Shown here: positions 8,797 to 17,621 of the stretch, piece after piece
How the letters are laid out: every line of letters starts with the position of its first letter
Position numbering within the stretch: position 1 is the first letter of the stretch
Source: Planctomycetota bacterium
GTDB taxonomy: Bacteria > Planctomycetota > UBA1135 > GCA-002686595
DNA: 64,000 bases
Direction of reading: 5' to 3'
NCBI GenBank assembly: GCA_029259635.1
Contig: JAJDEU010000010.1
Span: forward strand, 62,001-126,000
The notes under the pieces: model-generated
What the model was told of the DNA's origin: nothing
Seen by the model: only the letters and a program-made list of their open reading frames with translations
Database searches by the model: none
Position numbers and translations under genes: made by a program

Positions 8797-10758
8797 TCAA
8801 GCGTCCTCTGCAGGAGCCTCTTTGACGGGCTCCTCAGAAGCTTCGTCGCTGGCCTTCGAAGTCTCCTCAGCCGAGGCTTCCGCAGTTGGAACTTCGGCAG
8901 CCGGAACTTCCTCTGCAGGGGCCTCCGCAACCGGCGCTTCCTCCACGGAAGCCTCGGGCGCCGGAGTCGGCTCTGCTGAAGCCTCCGCAACCGGAGCCTC
9001 CTCAGCGCTCGCCTCGGTCTCGGAACTCGCCTCGGCAGCCGGAGCGGCCTCGGTCGGAGTCGTCTCGATCGTGACGCCTTCGATTTGGATCGCGCGGTTG
9101 TCGTTCTCATCGAAGTCCGAGTGGACATAGGAGAGACCGATTTTACGCTCGGCGATATCGACACGGATAACGCGGACTTCGATCTTCAACCCGGGCTGAA
9201 CGATCTCCTCGGGACTCTCGATCTTGTGATCGGAGAGCTCCGAGATGTGAAGCAGACCCTCGAGATCTTCTTCGAGCTTCACGAACGCACCAAAGTGCGT
9301 GATCTTCGTGACGTAGCCCGAGAGCAGATCGCCAACGTGGTAGTTGTTGGGAATGTCGTCGGCCCAGGGATCCTTGCTGAGTTGCTTCAGTCCAAGAGCG
9401 ATGCGCTTCTTGTCGGTATCGACGGACAGCACCACACAACGCATGTGGTCGCCCTTCTTCACCATCTCCGAGGGGTGGGCAATCTTCTTGGTCCAGCTCA
9501 TGTCGGAGACATGCAACAGGCCATCGATGCCCTCTTCGATCTCGATGAAGGCTCCGTAGGAAGTCAGATTGCGAACCTGACCTTCGATGACCGTACCCGC
9601 CGGATAGCTCTCGGCCGCCAAGTCCCAAGGATTGGCCTCGGCCTGCTTCATGCCGAGTGAGATCTCCTGCTTCTCCAGGTTGATCTCGAGCACCATGACC
9701 TCGACCTTATCGCCGGGCTTGACCAGCTCGGACGGGTGGTTGACGCGACGGGTCCAGGACATCTCCGAGATGTGTACGAGACCTTCGATGCCCTCTTCAA
9801 GCCGCACGAATGCGCCATAGGACATGATGTTGACGACCTCGCCGGAGAGCTTCTCGCCGACGGGGTAGCGCTTCTCGATTCCGTCCCAGGGAGACGAAGA
9901 CTTCTGCTTGAGTCCCAGAGCGATGCGCTCCCGATCGTGATCGACGCGCAAGACCATGACCTCGAGCTCTTGCTCCATCTGGATCATCTGCGAGGGATGC
10001 TGGATGCGACCCCAAGACATGTCGGTGATGTGGAGCAAGCCGTCGATGCCGCCGAGGTCGACGAACACGCCGAAGTCGGCGATGTTCTTGACCGTGCCCA
10101 TGCGGACCTGACCCTCTTGGATCTCCTTGAGAAGGTCGGCCTTTTGCTTCGCGCGCTCATCTTCCAGGAGACGACGGCGCGAGATGACGATATTCATGCG
10201 CTCCGGGTCAATCTTGATGATGACGCCGCGGATCGGCTCGTCGATGAAGTCGGAGACATCGTGGGTGCGACGCAGGTTGACCTGGCTGGCGGGCAAGAAG
10301 ACGTTGACGCCTTCGACATCCACCAAGAGGCCGCCTTTGATTTTGCGCTGAACAACACCCTGGACCTGATCGCCCTCGTGGTATTTGGTCGAGACTCGCT
10401 CCCAGGCGCGCAGGCGGTCTGCACGGCGCTTGCTGAGGTTAGCGGTATCGTGTTCGTCGAGGCCGGCGTAGTAGACCTCGAAGGTCTGGCCGGGCTGCGG
10501 AAGCTCTTCGCCGAATTCGTTGAGCGCGATCGAGCCTTCGCTCTTACCGCCGATGTCGAGCACGACCATGCTCGTGCGTTCGTCCACCGAGTCGACCGTC
10601 GCGATGACGATGGAGCCCGGGCGAATATCTTTAACGGATTCGTTGAGTTGTGTTTCGAGGTCCCCGAGGTTCATGCCCTCGAGTGCTTTTTCGATGCGCG
10701 CGTCGAGCTCGGTTGAGTCGAGTTCGAATTGTTTAATGCGCCTGGATGCGAGTGCCAT
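8797..10758 (-). CDS. rpsA: 30S ribosomal protein S1
   Basis: Ribosomal protein S1 binds mRNA on the 30S subunit and helps initiation on weak or structured leaders. From ATG 10758 it has 653 residues with six S1 (OB-fold) repeats at about 45-115, 128-195, 215-285, 300-370, 387-457 and 475-545. Repeats 3-6 carry the repeated pattern GAFV-EEGIEGLVHISEMSW. The last 80 or so residues are an Ala/Glu/Pro-rich tail, probably disordered, longer than in the E. coli protein. An upstream in-frame TTG at 10821 would add 21 residues that do not look conserved. No clear Shine-Dalgarno precedes the ATG, as is common for rpsA. It follows plsC and cmk, the frequent cmk-rpsA arrangement. Confidence 0.97.
   Translation of the reverse strand: MALASRRIKQFELDSTELDARIEKALEGMNLGDLETQLNESVKDIRPGSIVIATVDSVDERTSMVVLDIGGKSEGSIALNEFGEELPQPGQTFEVYYAGLDEHDTANLSKRRADRLRAWERVSTKYHEGDQVQGVVQRKIKGGLLVDVEGVNVFLPASQVNLRRTHDVSDFIDEPIRGVIIKIDPERMNIVISRRRLLEDERAKQKADLLKEIQEGQVRMGTVKNIADFGVFVDLGGIDGLLHITDMSWGRIQHPSQMIQMEQELEVMVLRVDHDRERIALGLKQKSSSPWDGIEKRYPVGEKLSGEVVNIMSYGAFVRLEEGIEGLVHISEMSWTRRVNHPSELVKPGDKVEVMVLEINLEKQEISLGMKQAEANPWDLAAESYPAGTVIEGQVRNLTSYGAFIEIEEGIDGLLHVSDMSWTKKIAHPSEMVKKGDHMRCVVLSVDTDKKRIALGLKQLSKDPWADDIPNNYHVGDLLSGYVTKITHFGAFVKLEEDLEGLLHISELSDHKIESPEEIVQPGLKIEVRVIRVDIAERKIGLSYVHSDFDENDNRAIQIEGVTIETTPTEAAPAAEASSETEASAEEAPVAEASAEPTPAPEASVEEAPVAEAPAEEVPAAEVPTAEASAEETSKASDEASEEPVKEAPAEDA
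8800..9065 (-). repeat. degenerate Glu/Ala/Pro repeat encoding the S1 tail
   Basis: The 3' end of rpsA is built of short imperfect repeats that translate as variants of EAPVAEA, EAPAEEV and EASAEE. The DNA shows recurrent GCCTC/GGAGCC blocks. This is a low-complexity coding repeat, likely to vary in length between relatives by replication slippage. Confidence 0.7.
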
Positions 10759-10928
10759 ATCTGTGGTTTTCGGTTGGGTTAAGAGGGACTGAAAAAGCGA
10801 ACTTGAATTTTCCGGCGACAAGCGGAACGAAACTCAGTCGAGAGGCTATCGGCCAGAATGGTTTTTCCATCCAAGCGGAGCCGGTCGAAGCGCGGGCTCG
10901 GAAGGCCGAATGGCCGAACCGAAACCTC

Positions 10929-11633
10929 TCACTTCTCTTGAATCCTCGAGGACTCAATGGGGGCGACGCCATGGAAACTGCCGTCTCCAGCCAGCTCTCG
11001 AACTGCTTGCTCGACCCTTTCTTGGGCGTCCGGAGCCGCGGAGTCTACCGCCTGGCCGAACCGCAGCGCCACACGCTTTGGGAAAGGAAATGTGCGAGAT
11101 CTCGGTAGAGCCTCATAAGCCCCTCGAATCCCGACCGGCAGGACGGGCACCTTGGCAATTTTAGCGACGTGGAGAGCTCCCTTCGTGAAGTTCCCCACTT
11201 GCCCATCCACCGTCCGGGTGCCCTCGGGAAAGACCGCGATCGCGTCGCCTCGCTTGAGGTGCTCGACCATGGCCCGCAGAGCCCTGCGATCCGAGCTCCC
11301 GCGCTTGACCAGCACCGAGCCGCACTGGCGCAGGATGAACTTCATAAAGGAGCTCTGTTCGAGGCTCTGGCGGGCCACGAAGCAGATATGGCGATTGCAG
11401 GCCATCGCCACGAGCGGGATATCGAGAAAGGACTGGTGGTTGATGGCCAGGACCACGCCGCCCTGCTTGGGCAAGTTTTGGCGGTTCTCGATCCGGCGTC
11501 GGAAGTAGGCCAGAAAGATCAGGTTCAACGAGATCGTGAGAAACCGGTAGGTCAGGGTCTGGTGGCAGATCAACTCTTCCGCCGACGCCTGGTCTCCGGC
11601 TTCGCTCTCTCCCGCGAGTTTATTCGCGCTCAT
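10929..11633 (-). CDS. plsC: 1-acyl-sn-glycerol-3-phosphate acyltransferase
   Basis: Acylates lysophosphatidic acid to phosphatidic acid at the inner membrane, a core step of phospholipid synthesis. The 234-residue protein has the acyltransferase motif I as NHQSFLD (HX4D), motif II around GSVLVKRG, motif III FPEGTR with the following GNFTKGALHVA, and motif IV VPVLPVGI. A hydrophobic stretch (TISLNLIFLAYF) precedes motif I and likely anchors it. The ATG overlaps the cmk stop (ATGA), so it is translationally coupled to cmk; rpsA follows 170 bp later. Confidence 0.95.
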   Translation of the reverse strand: MSANKLAGESEAGDQASAEELICHQTLTYRFLTISLNLIFLAYFRRRIENRQNLPKQGGVVLAINHQSFLDIPLVAMACNRHICFVARQSLEQSSFMKFILRQCGSVLVKRGSSDRRALRAMVEHLKRGDAIAVFPEGTRTVDGQVGNFTKGALHVAKIAKVPVLPVGIRGAYEALPRSRTFPFPKRVALRFGQAVDSAAPDAQERVEQAVRELAGDGSFHGVAPIESSRIQEK

Positions 11634-12310
11634 ACTCCGGCGCTCGCTTCGTCCGAGGAACCGGTCGCGCCCGGCTCTCCGACACAGGCGAGGATCTCCT
11701 CAACGACGGAGTCGATATTCCGGGAATCGGTGTCGATCAGGATCGCATCTTCCGCCTGGCGCAGCGGCGCATGAGCTCGAGTGGTGTCCAGTTGATCCCG
11801 CCGCTCGATGTCCCGCAGGATCATGTCCACTTCGTCTTCTCGGTCCTCCTGCGCCGCACGCCGCCGCGCTCGCTCCGTTGGGCTGGCGACCAAGAAGAAT
11901 TTATACTCCGCCTCCGGGAAGACCACGGTCGTCGTATCCCTTCCCTCGACGACCAACCCCGGCACCGATAGGCCGATCTCTCGCTGCTTCGAAACGACGG
12001 CATCCCGAACCCCTCGATAGGCCGAAACCGTTGAAACGGTCAGAGTCACCGTCGCGCTGCGAATGTCCGGCTCCCCCGCCTGACCGTCGATTCGTACGAG
12101 GCCGTCTTCTCCAAAGGAGAGCTCGAGCTCATTCGCGAGCTGAACGCAAGCCGCTTCATCCAGCGGGTCCAAGCCCCGCTGCAACGCGGCCAGGGTCAGG
12201 CCTCGATACATGGCCCCTGTATCCAAGAAGGTCAGGTTCAATCGGTCGGCGACCGCACGCGCGACTGTGCTCTTGCCCGCTCCCGCTGGTCCGTCAAGGG
12301 CGATGATCAT
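11630..12310 (-). CDS. cmk: cytidylate kinase
   Basis: Phosphorylates CMP and dCMP with ATP, recycling nucleotides from RNA and phospholipid turnover. The 226 residues include the P-loop DGPAGAGKST at the N terminus, the NMP-binding TFLDTGAMYRGLT, the substrate motif GLVVEGRDTTTVVFP (family GRDIGTVVFP), and the lid region RARRRAAQ. The C-terminal 15 residues are a Gly/Ser/Ala tail. It is the first gene of the cmk-plsC-rpsA group; the start ATG is 82 bp from the lpxH-like stop, so it may have its own promoter or be read through from upstream. Confidence 0.96.
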   Translation of the reverse strand: MIIALDGPAGAGKSTVARAVADRLNLTFLDTGAMYRGLTLAALQRGLDPLDEAACVQLANELELSFGEDGLVRIDGQAGEPDIRSATVTLTVSTVSAYRGVRDAVVSKQREIGLSVPGLVVEGRDTTTVVFPEAEYKFFLVASPTERARRRAAQEDREDEVDMILRDIERRDQLDTTRAHAPLRQAEDAILIDTDSRNIDSVVEEILACVGEPGATGSSDEASAGV

Positions 12311-12392
12311 CGGTTCAGTTGCGCAGATTGCATAGGAGCCGAGCTCTCGTCGGCGGGTCTTCCGGGCCAGGATAGGAAGCGAGGGTCTCGGG

Positions 12393-13190
12393 TCAAGCCG
12401 AGCTACCCGGAGAAGTCACTTCCAGTTCGCCAGCTGCCGACACGCGCAGAGTGTCCCGTTCTCCCCCGAAGGCATCGACCACGAACCAGCGCAGTCCGTC
12501 GGAGAGTCGCTGATCGCGGTAGCGGTGGGCGTGACCGCAGACGAGAGAGCGACAGGAGGCCTTCGCCGCGTACTCTCGACAGGCCGCCTCCTGCTGATCC
12601 ATGGCGGCGTTCGGCTTGTACTCGATGGCCTTTGTGGAAGCTCGCCTTAATCTCGACGCAAGCCAGCGGGCGATCGGGCCGGGGATGGAAGCCGCGAAGA
12701 ATCGCAACGGGCGCGAGCGCAGGACCCGGCGCATGCGCTGATACGGCAAATCCAGCGTGCAGAGCTCATCTCCGTGGATGAGCAAGACGCGTTGGTCCGT
12801 TTCCGTTCCCGACGGCAAGAGCCCGACCATTCCATTCGATCGAAGCCGAGCTCCGGAGCGCCGCTCGAAGTGCTTCTCCAACAAGAAGTCACGGTTCCCG
12901 GGGATGACGTCAATCGCCGTCCCGCCGTCGACCAACTCGCGCATCCCATCGATCACCACTCGAGCCGAATCGAGCTGAGCCGGCCCGACCCAATACTCGA
13001 AGAGATCCCCCAAGATGACCAGACGGGGAATGCCGGCAAGAGCTCGCATGCGCCGACAAAAAGAATCGACCTGTTCCGAGTTGGCGACGTCGAGATGCAG
13101 ATCGCCGATCAGGTGCGTGCCGACGCCCAGCGGAACCTCGGGCAGAGCGGGCCCAACTTCGGATCGGATGGGAACTGAAGTGGGGCTCAC
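12393..13190 (-). CDS. lpxH: UDP-2,3-diacylglucosamine pyrophosphatase-like metallophosphoesterase
   Basis: Calcineurin-like phosphoesterase with all five metal motifs in order: GDLHLD, GDLFEYW, GNRDF, HGDELCT and CGHAHR. The LpxH-type sequences FEYW and the long helical insert after HGDELC fit the enzyme that hydrolyses UDP-diacylglucosamine to lipid X in lipid A synthesis at the inner membrane. The frame is open to 13244 but overlaps the preceding activator gene. GTG 13190 is preceded by GGAGAGG (13201-13207 on the minus strand) at a 10-nt spacing, so I chose it; the product has 265 residues. Other calcineurin-like phosphatases are a less likely alternative. Gene position does not add support. 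Confidence 0.85.
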   Translation of the reverse strand: MSPTSVPIRSEVGPALPEVPLGVGTHLIGDLHLDVANSEQVDSFCRRMRALAGIPRLVILGDLFEYWVGPAQLDSARVVIDGMRELVDGGTAIDVIPGNRDFLLEKHFERRSGARLRSNGMVGLLPSGTETDQRVLLIHGDELCTLDLPYQRMRRVLRSRPLRFFAASIPGPIARWLASRLRRASTKAIEYKPNAAMDQQEAACREYAAKASCRSLVCGHAHRYRDQRLSDGLRWFVVDAFGGERDTLRVSAAGELEVTSPGSSA

Positions 13191-13195
13191 TTCGG

Positions 13196-14554
13196 TCAAT
13201 CCTCTCCGGGAATGACGATGTCGAAGTCGCGCAGCTTCTCCCACAGGACTTTGCGCGAGATACCGAGGAGCTTGGCGGTCTGGGTGCGATGTCCGCCCGT
13301 GGAAGACAGCGCGACCTCGATGTGTGCGATCTCCGCTGCACGCAAAACTTCCCTCAGCGGCTTCACTTCGTCAAAAACCTCCGTGGCACCGCGCCACCGA
13401 GAGTCGAGCGGCAACAAATGCTCGCGCGCAAGCTCGAGCTTATCTCCGGCGAGCGCGATCGCTCGTTGAACCGCGTTCTCCAGCTCGCGCACGTTTCCCG
13501 GCCAGGGATAGCGATCGAGCGCGGACTCGGTAACCGTGGAGAGAGTGAACGCTCGCCCCGCGCCGTGGCGCTCGATCAGGTGACGTGCGAGGAGAGGTAC
13601 GTCACCGCGGCGATCTCGGAGTGGCGGCAATTCGATCGGCACAACGTTGATGCGGTAGAAGAGGTCCTCGCGAAAGTCATTCGTCCTCACCAAATCGCGC
13701 AGAGGAACCTTGGTGGCGGCAATGACTCGAATGTCGGTCGGACGTACCTCTTCCCCTCCAACGCGCTCGAAGACGCGCTCCTGCAAGACCCGCAGCAGCT
13801 TGACCTGAACCGTCTTGGGCATGTCGTCGATGTCATCGAGGAAGAGCGAACCGCCGTTGGCGAGCTCGAACCGTCCGCGCTTGAGCTTGTGCGCATCCGT
13901 GAAAGCGCCACGCTCGTGACCGAAGAGCTCGGACTCGAGCAGAGTCTCGGGAAGTGCGCCGCAGGAGATCGCGACGAAAGGCCCGCTCGAGCGAGCACTG
14001 GTTCGATGAAGAGCGCGAGCAACCCGCTCCTTGCCCGTTCCGCTCTCGCCCTCGATCAAGACCGTCGCATCGGTGGCCGCCACCGTTCGAATGCGCCGAA
14101 AGACATCGACCATGGCTGGCGAGACACCGACGAGCTCCTCAAAACCTTCGAGACTGACGAGAGTATCGCGCAGGTTTTGATTCTCGGCTTCCAGTGCACG
14201 GACGCGAACCGCGCCCTTCACCATCCCGACCAACGCATCATTGCGAAGCGGTTTTTGAACGTAGTTGGAGGCCCCGATCCGCATCGCCTCCACGGCTTGG
14301 TCGACCGTGGCGTATCCCGTCATCACGATGACTTGCCGACTCGGATCTAAGTCGATCGAGTGGCGGAGCACGGCCATGCCGCCCTCTCCGGGCATTCGAA
14401 TGTCCGTGAGGACAACGTCGGGATCTTCTTTATTCAGAAACTCAAGCGCGGAGTCCGTGTCCGGAGCATGAAGAACTTCAAAGCCCGCCTCCTCCAGCGC
14501 GTCCCGCAACGTGACGACGATCGTCTCTTCATCTTCGGCAAGCAGTACACGCAT
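13196..14554 (-). CDS. sigma-54-dependent response regulator with GAFTDA loop
   Basis: NtrC-type activator of 452 residues from ATG 14554; the frame stays open upstream without conservation. Residues 1-115 are a receiver with phospho-acceptor D51 (VVLTDIRMP) and acidic EDEE near the start. Residues 140-370 are the AAA+ domain: Walker A GESGTGKE (169-176), the sigma-54 contact loop as GAFTDA (216-221) instead of GAFTGA, Walker B LFLDDID (237-243) where DE is usual, and R-finger REDLFYRIN. Residues 405-445 are a Fis-type HTH ([18 protein letters not shown]). No histidine kinase is adjacent. It lies 5 bp before lpxH, so the two may share a transcript. Whether the altered loop still remodels sigma-54 holoenzyme cannot be told from sequence. 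Confidence 0.93.
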   Translation of the reverse strand: MRVLLAEDEETIVVTLRDALEEAGFEVLHAPDTDSALEFLNKEDPDVVLTDIRMPGEGGMAVLRHSIDLDPSRQVIVMTGYATVDQAVEAMRIGASNYVQKPLRNDALVGMVKGAVRVRALEAENQNLRDTLVSLEGFEELVGVSPAMVDVFRRIRTVAATDATVLIEGESGTGKERVARALHRTSARSSGPFVAISCGALPETLLESELFGHERGAFTDAHKLKRGRFELANGGSLFLDDIDDMPKTVQVKLLRVLQERVFERVGGEEVRPTDIRVIAATKVPLRDLVRTNDFREDLFYRINVVPIELPPLRDRRGDVPLLARHLIERHGAGRAFTLSTVTESALDRYPWPGNVRELENAVQRAIALAGDKLELAREHLLPLDSRWRGATEVFDEVKPLREVLRAAEIAHIEVALSSTGGHRTQTAKLLGISRKVLWEKLRDFDIVIPGED

Positions 14555-14759
14555 AATAATTTCAGAGCTGAATTGGCCTTGCACGCCAGCGCGAAGAATA
14601 GAACAAAACGTTTGGGTTAGTAGCCTCAGCCGGGAAAAGACCGCTCCCGGAAACACCGCCGCAGCCGTGGAGGATCCGGGCAGTGGACTTGACGGGCGCT
14701 CCAGTGCCGACCTGGCCTCGCACATCCCGCCCTGGGGCGACGGGCTTCGGCACGGGCCG

Positions 14760-15293
14760 TTAGAGCTCGTCGCGCGAAATCGTCCGCAAGAGGACTCGGT
14801 CTCCACCAGCCAGGCTGGCTTCGTTGAGCGCCGACTCCGCTGCATCGACGAGCTCGTCGAAGAAGAGCGATTCTTTTCCCGAGCTGATCGCAGATCCGAC
14901 GGTGAGCGTAACTTCGAGGCTGCGTCCCTCGACTTCGAACTGGAGCTTCTTTACCGCATCCAAGAGCCGATGCGCGGAGCTATGCGCTCCATCCGAATCC
15001 GTGTGCGGCATAACCGCCATCAATCGGTCGTCCACTTGGCGCCCCAAGTAATCACAACCGCGGGTCTGCTCCTGCAGCGTACGAATGACATCTTCGAGTA
15101 CGGCCTCCTTCAGATCGTAGCCGTAGAGATCGCGCAGATAACCGAGCCGATCGATCTCCACCATCATGCAGGTGATCGGAAATCCGTAGCGCTGGGCTCG
15201 GCCAAACTCGACACGCATCAAGTGTCGAATTTGCGTGAAGGAGAAGAGCCCTCCGTTATTGGCGAATTCGGAGGTGGAGCTGAGTTCGGACAT
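14760..15293 (-). CDS. GGDEF-fold protein with degenerate active site
   Basis: A 177-residue protein from ATG 15293. It resembles a lone diguanylate cyclase domain: IRHLMRVEFGRAQRYGFPITCMMVEIDRL is the usual GGDEF beginning, LGYLRDLYGYDLKEAVLEDV the following helix, and the C-terminal VTLTVGSAI and AAESALNEA motifs are kept. The catalytic signature is replaced by RQVDDRLMAV (about residues 85-94), so the Gly-Gly-Glu-Glu-Phe sequence is lost and cyclase activity is unlikely. Such proteins usually act as nucleotide sensors or protein-interaction modules. It lies 205 bp upstream of the sigma-54 regulator in the same orientation, suggesting but not proving a functional link. Confidence 0.88.
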   Translation of the reverse strand: MSELSSTSEFANNGGLFSFTQIRHLMRVEFGRAQRYGFPITCMMVEIDRLGYLRDLYGYDLKEAVLEDVIRTLQEQTRGCDYLGRQVDDRLMAVMPHTDSDGAHSSAHRLLDAVKKLQFEVEGRSLEVTLTVGSAISSGKESLFFDELVDAAESALNEASLAGGDRVLLRTISRDEL

Positions 15294-15417
15294 CGTCGGT
15301 TTTAGAACATGCGTCGGCTGCGAATCTCTTGCAGCGATCCTTACGGGCACTCGCAGGCAATCCGATCTCACCCTATCAAAACTTGAAGGTCAGATCCCCG
15401 ATCGCGACTCGATTCGA

Positions 15418-15879
15418 TCAGTGGAAGATCGAGAGGATCTTGTCGAGGAAGACATCTACGGAATATTCCTGCACGCGAAACAAGAGGATGCCCGCGAAGA
15501 AGAGTCCACCCCAGACCGCGAGCATGAATAACTGAGAGAGCAATACCGCAGCTCCCGTCTTGACCTTGCGACCCCCGCGGCGTCGGCCCCCCGCCGCGAG
15601 TGGAGCCATCAGCAGTTCCCGCAATAGCACTCCGCTACGTCGCTCCAGTTGAGCGTCCGCCATGGGCCCGGGGTCCTCCTCAAGAATTTCGTCCGCGCAT
15701 TGATCGGGATCAAAGTCCCCATCTCTGACCGCCTCCTGCCAAGCGCGAGTGACCTCCGCATCAATCAGGCCGCCCTCGACCAAGAGTCCCGCTCGAACGC
15801 GCTTCCATGTCGGGCTGAGCGGCGGTAGCGATTCGTCTTGCGACGACTCGTCGATGGGTTCAATTTTTGAACGGGCCAT
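15418..15879 (-). CDS. small membrane protein of unknown function
   Basis: A 153-residue protein. The acidic N-terminal half contains WKRVRAGLLVEGGLIDAEVTRAWQEAV, which looks helical and soluble. A basic patch GGRRRGGRKVK precedes a single long hydrophobic segment (AAVLLSQLFMLAVWGGLFFAGILLF, about residues 108-133), and a short amphipathic tail follows. This suggests a cytosolic domain with one C-terminal transmembrane anchor, perhaps N-in. I do not recognise the family. It heads the leftward gene run that continues with the degenerate GGDEF protein 125 bp downstream. Confidence 0.75.
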   Translation of the reverse strand: MARSKIEPIDESSQDESLPPLSPTWKRVRAGLLVEGGLIDAEVTRAWQEAVRDGDFDPDQCADEILEEDPGPMADAQLERRSGVLLRELLMAPLAAGGRRRGGRKVKTGAAVLLSQLFMLAVWGGLFFAGILLFRVQEYSVDVFLDKILSIFH

Positions 15880-16058
15880 TTTTTAAACGGTCTAGGAACG
15901 GTCCTTCTATGGGGTGCGGAGACAGAGTGCTCTCGCACGAGTAAGGCGGGGAGCCGGGTACTGTAGCACCGAGACTCTTCATTTCATCCCGGCTCATTGC
16001 AGCCCCTCTTGCGAGCTTGCGGTAGTCCAACACCCGCAGCCTCACTATGGTCAGGGAC

Positions 16059-17609
16059 ATGTCAGCAACCCTACTCTGCGCCGCTCTCCTGTTCCTGCGC
16101 GCTTCGAGCGCGGGCCCCTCCCTAGACCCTGAACTCGCGGATGGGTGGACCGCACTTCCGATTCCAGCGCTCTGCCAGCCGGCGCCGGGATTATCCGAGC
16201 CCCAGAGTTACTCGGGCGGAACCCACATTGACATGGGCGATCTTCAGCGAGCTCCGAGCCGTTTTCGCCCGGCGCCGATACTGCCGCTCATTCAACTCAT
16301 CGAACTTCTCGAAGCGGACGCTCGTCGGGCGGGAACCGACCTGCGTTGTCTGCGCACCGCTCCGCCGCTCTTGGTCCGAGGTTCGACAGAGGGAATCGAA
16401 CGCGCTCGAACCATGCTGCAAGAGCTCGACCGCGCGGGAAGATCTCACCGCCTCCAGCTGATCCTTGAACTCGCACCCAGCGAAGCTCGGGAGCCCGAGA
16501 ACTCCTTTTCTCAAAAGTTCAATCTCCGCTCCTCCGAGAGCGCAACCATCGGTCGTCGAGAGTCGGTCGAGTTCCTTGCGGACTTTGACGTGGAGGTTGC
16601 ACCTGGAGGTGGATCGGCTTACCCCATCACGGGTTCGATCGCCATCGGTCACAGCGCAACGGTCACCGCCTGGCGAACACCGGACGGACAAGCGGTCTTC
16701 GTCAGCGGCTCGCTCGATCTCTCGGAGCTTATAGAGATCCTTCCGTTCGAAACGGGCAGTCCGGATCTCGGAGTTATTGAGCAACCGCGGGTCGCTACCG
16801 TTCGAGTCACTTTCTCGGGCCTGTTGGATGCAGCTGGCGAACTCAGAGTGGAAGTCCGCGGCGCGGCGCTTCAAGAGCCCGACTGGAACCTGTCGATTCG
16901 CGCAGCTACCTCACCGGACGCACCCGATCGTTGGCGAGCTGTGGATCTGGCCTGGCTTGAGAGCGTGACTCCCGCTCCCCAATGGCCGCGGCCCGGCGCC
17001 GGTGTCCGCCTACCCGCTCAGTATTCGCAAAACCGAGTCGTGCTTGAGCCCCTGCCGTCTGCCGTTCTGTGGGGCGAGCTCGAGGCCTCCTTTCAAGATC
17101 GTCGAGCGAACCGCCCGCTGTTTGCCCTCGCTCCCGCGATTCTCATTGCACCGACGGAGGACGGCCGCGTCTGGGGAGAGCTCGATTCGCTACTCGAAGC
17201 CGCGAAGAGCGCGCGCTCGCAAACAACCGCAATCACCGTCCGAGACTCAAGCGTTGAAGTTCGATTCACTTCCGCAGGCGGGCAGCACGCCTCTGTCCAG
17301 GCCGGCGTGGAAACAACCGTGCTCTCCAGCTATCAGGTCGAGCTCGCCACGGATTACTGGATGGCCGATCCCGTCATCGAGCGCGTCTTTGATGGCTTTG
17401 CAGTTCAGACTCGACAGTCGGAAAAAGACATTCAGGCGACCTACTGGGTCGCGAAGAGTGGCGAATTGAGAGAGTTGGATCGCGAGGCCGTCCTTCACGG
17501 AAAGCTCGGCTTGCCTCACCGAGAGCTTCAATTCGGATCCGCTCACGTTGAGGCAGGATCCACAGCAGAGACAGGCATAGGGCTCTCGATTTCCGTGGGC
17601 TCGTTGTAG
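16059..17609 (+). CDS. exported protein with a secretin-N-like segment
   Basis: About 516 residues from ATG 16059 (ATG 16047 is 12 bp upstream). The N terminus MSATLLCAALLFLRASSAG is a signal peptide. At about residues 80-130 the pattern LRCLRTAPPLLVRGSTEGIERARTMLQELD resembles the N1/N2 ring-building modules of secretins, in which a strand is followed by an I-x-x-ll-x-x-LD helix. No C-terminal secretin barrel is visible. The rest alternates beta-rich stretches and contains two VTVRDSSVEV/RVATVRVTF-like strand pairs. It precedes rpoN by 12 bp, so co-transcription is likely. The function is unknown; a periplasmic partner of a secretion or pilus machine is only a suggestion. Confidence 0.8.
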   Translation: MSATLLCAALLFLRASSAGPSLDPELADGWTALPIPALCQPAPGLSEPQSYSGGTHIDMGDLQRAPSRFRPAPILPLIQLIELLEADARRAGTDLRCLRTAPPLLVRGSTEGIERARTMLQELDRAGRSHRLQLILELAPSEAREPENSFSQKFNLRSSESATIGRRESVEFLADFDVEVAPGGGSAYPITGSIAIGHSATVTAWRTPDGQAVFVSGSLDLSELIEILPFETGSPDLGVIEQPRVATVRVTFSGLLDAAGELRVEVRGAALQEPDWNLSIRAATSPDAPDRWRAVDLAWLESVTPAPQWPRPGAGVRLPAQYSQNRVVLEPLPSAVLWGELEASFQDRRANRPLFALAPAILIAPTEDGRVWGELDSLLEAAKSARSQTTAITVRDSSVEVRFTSAGGQHASVQAGVETTVLSSYQVELATDYWMADPVIERVFDGFAVQTRQSEKDIQATYWVAKSGELRELDREAVLHGKLGLPHRELQFGSAHVEAGSTAETGIGLSISVGSL

Positions 17610-17621
17610 AATCGTATCCCT

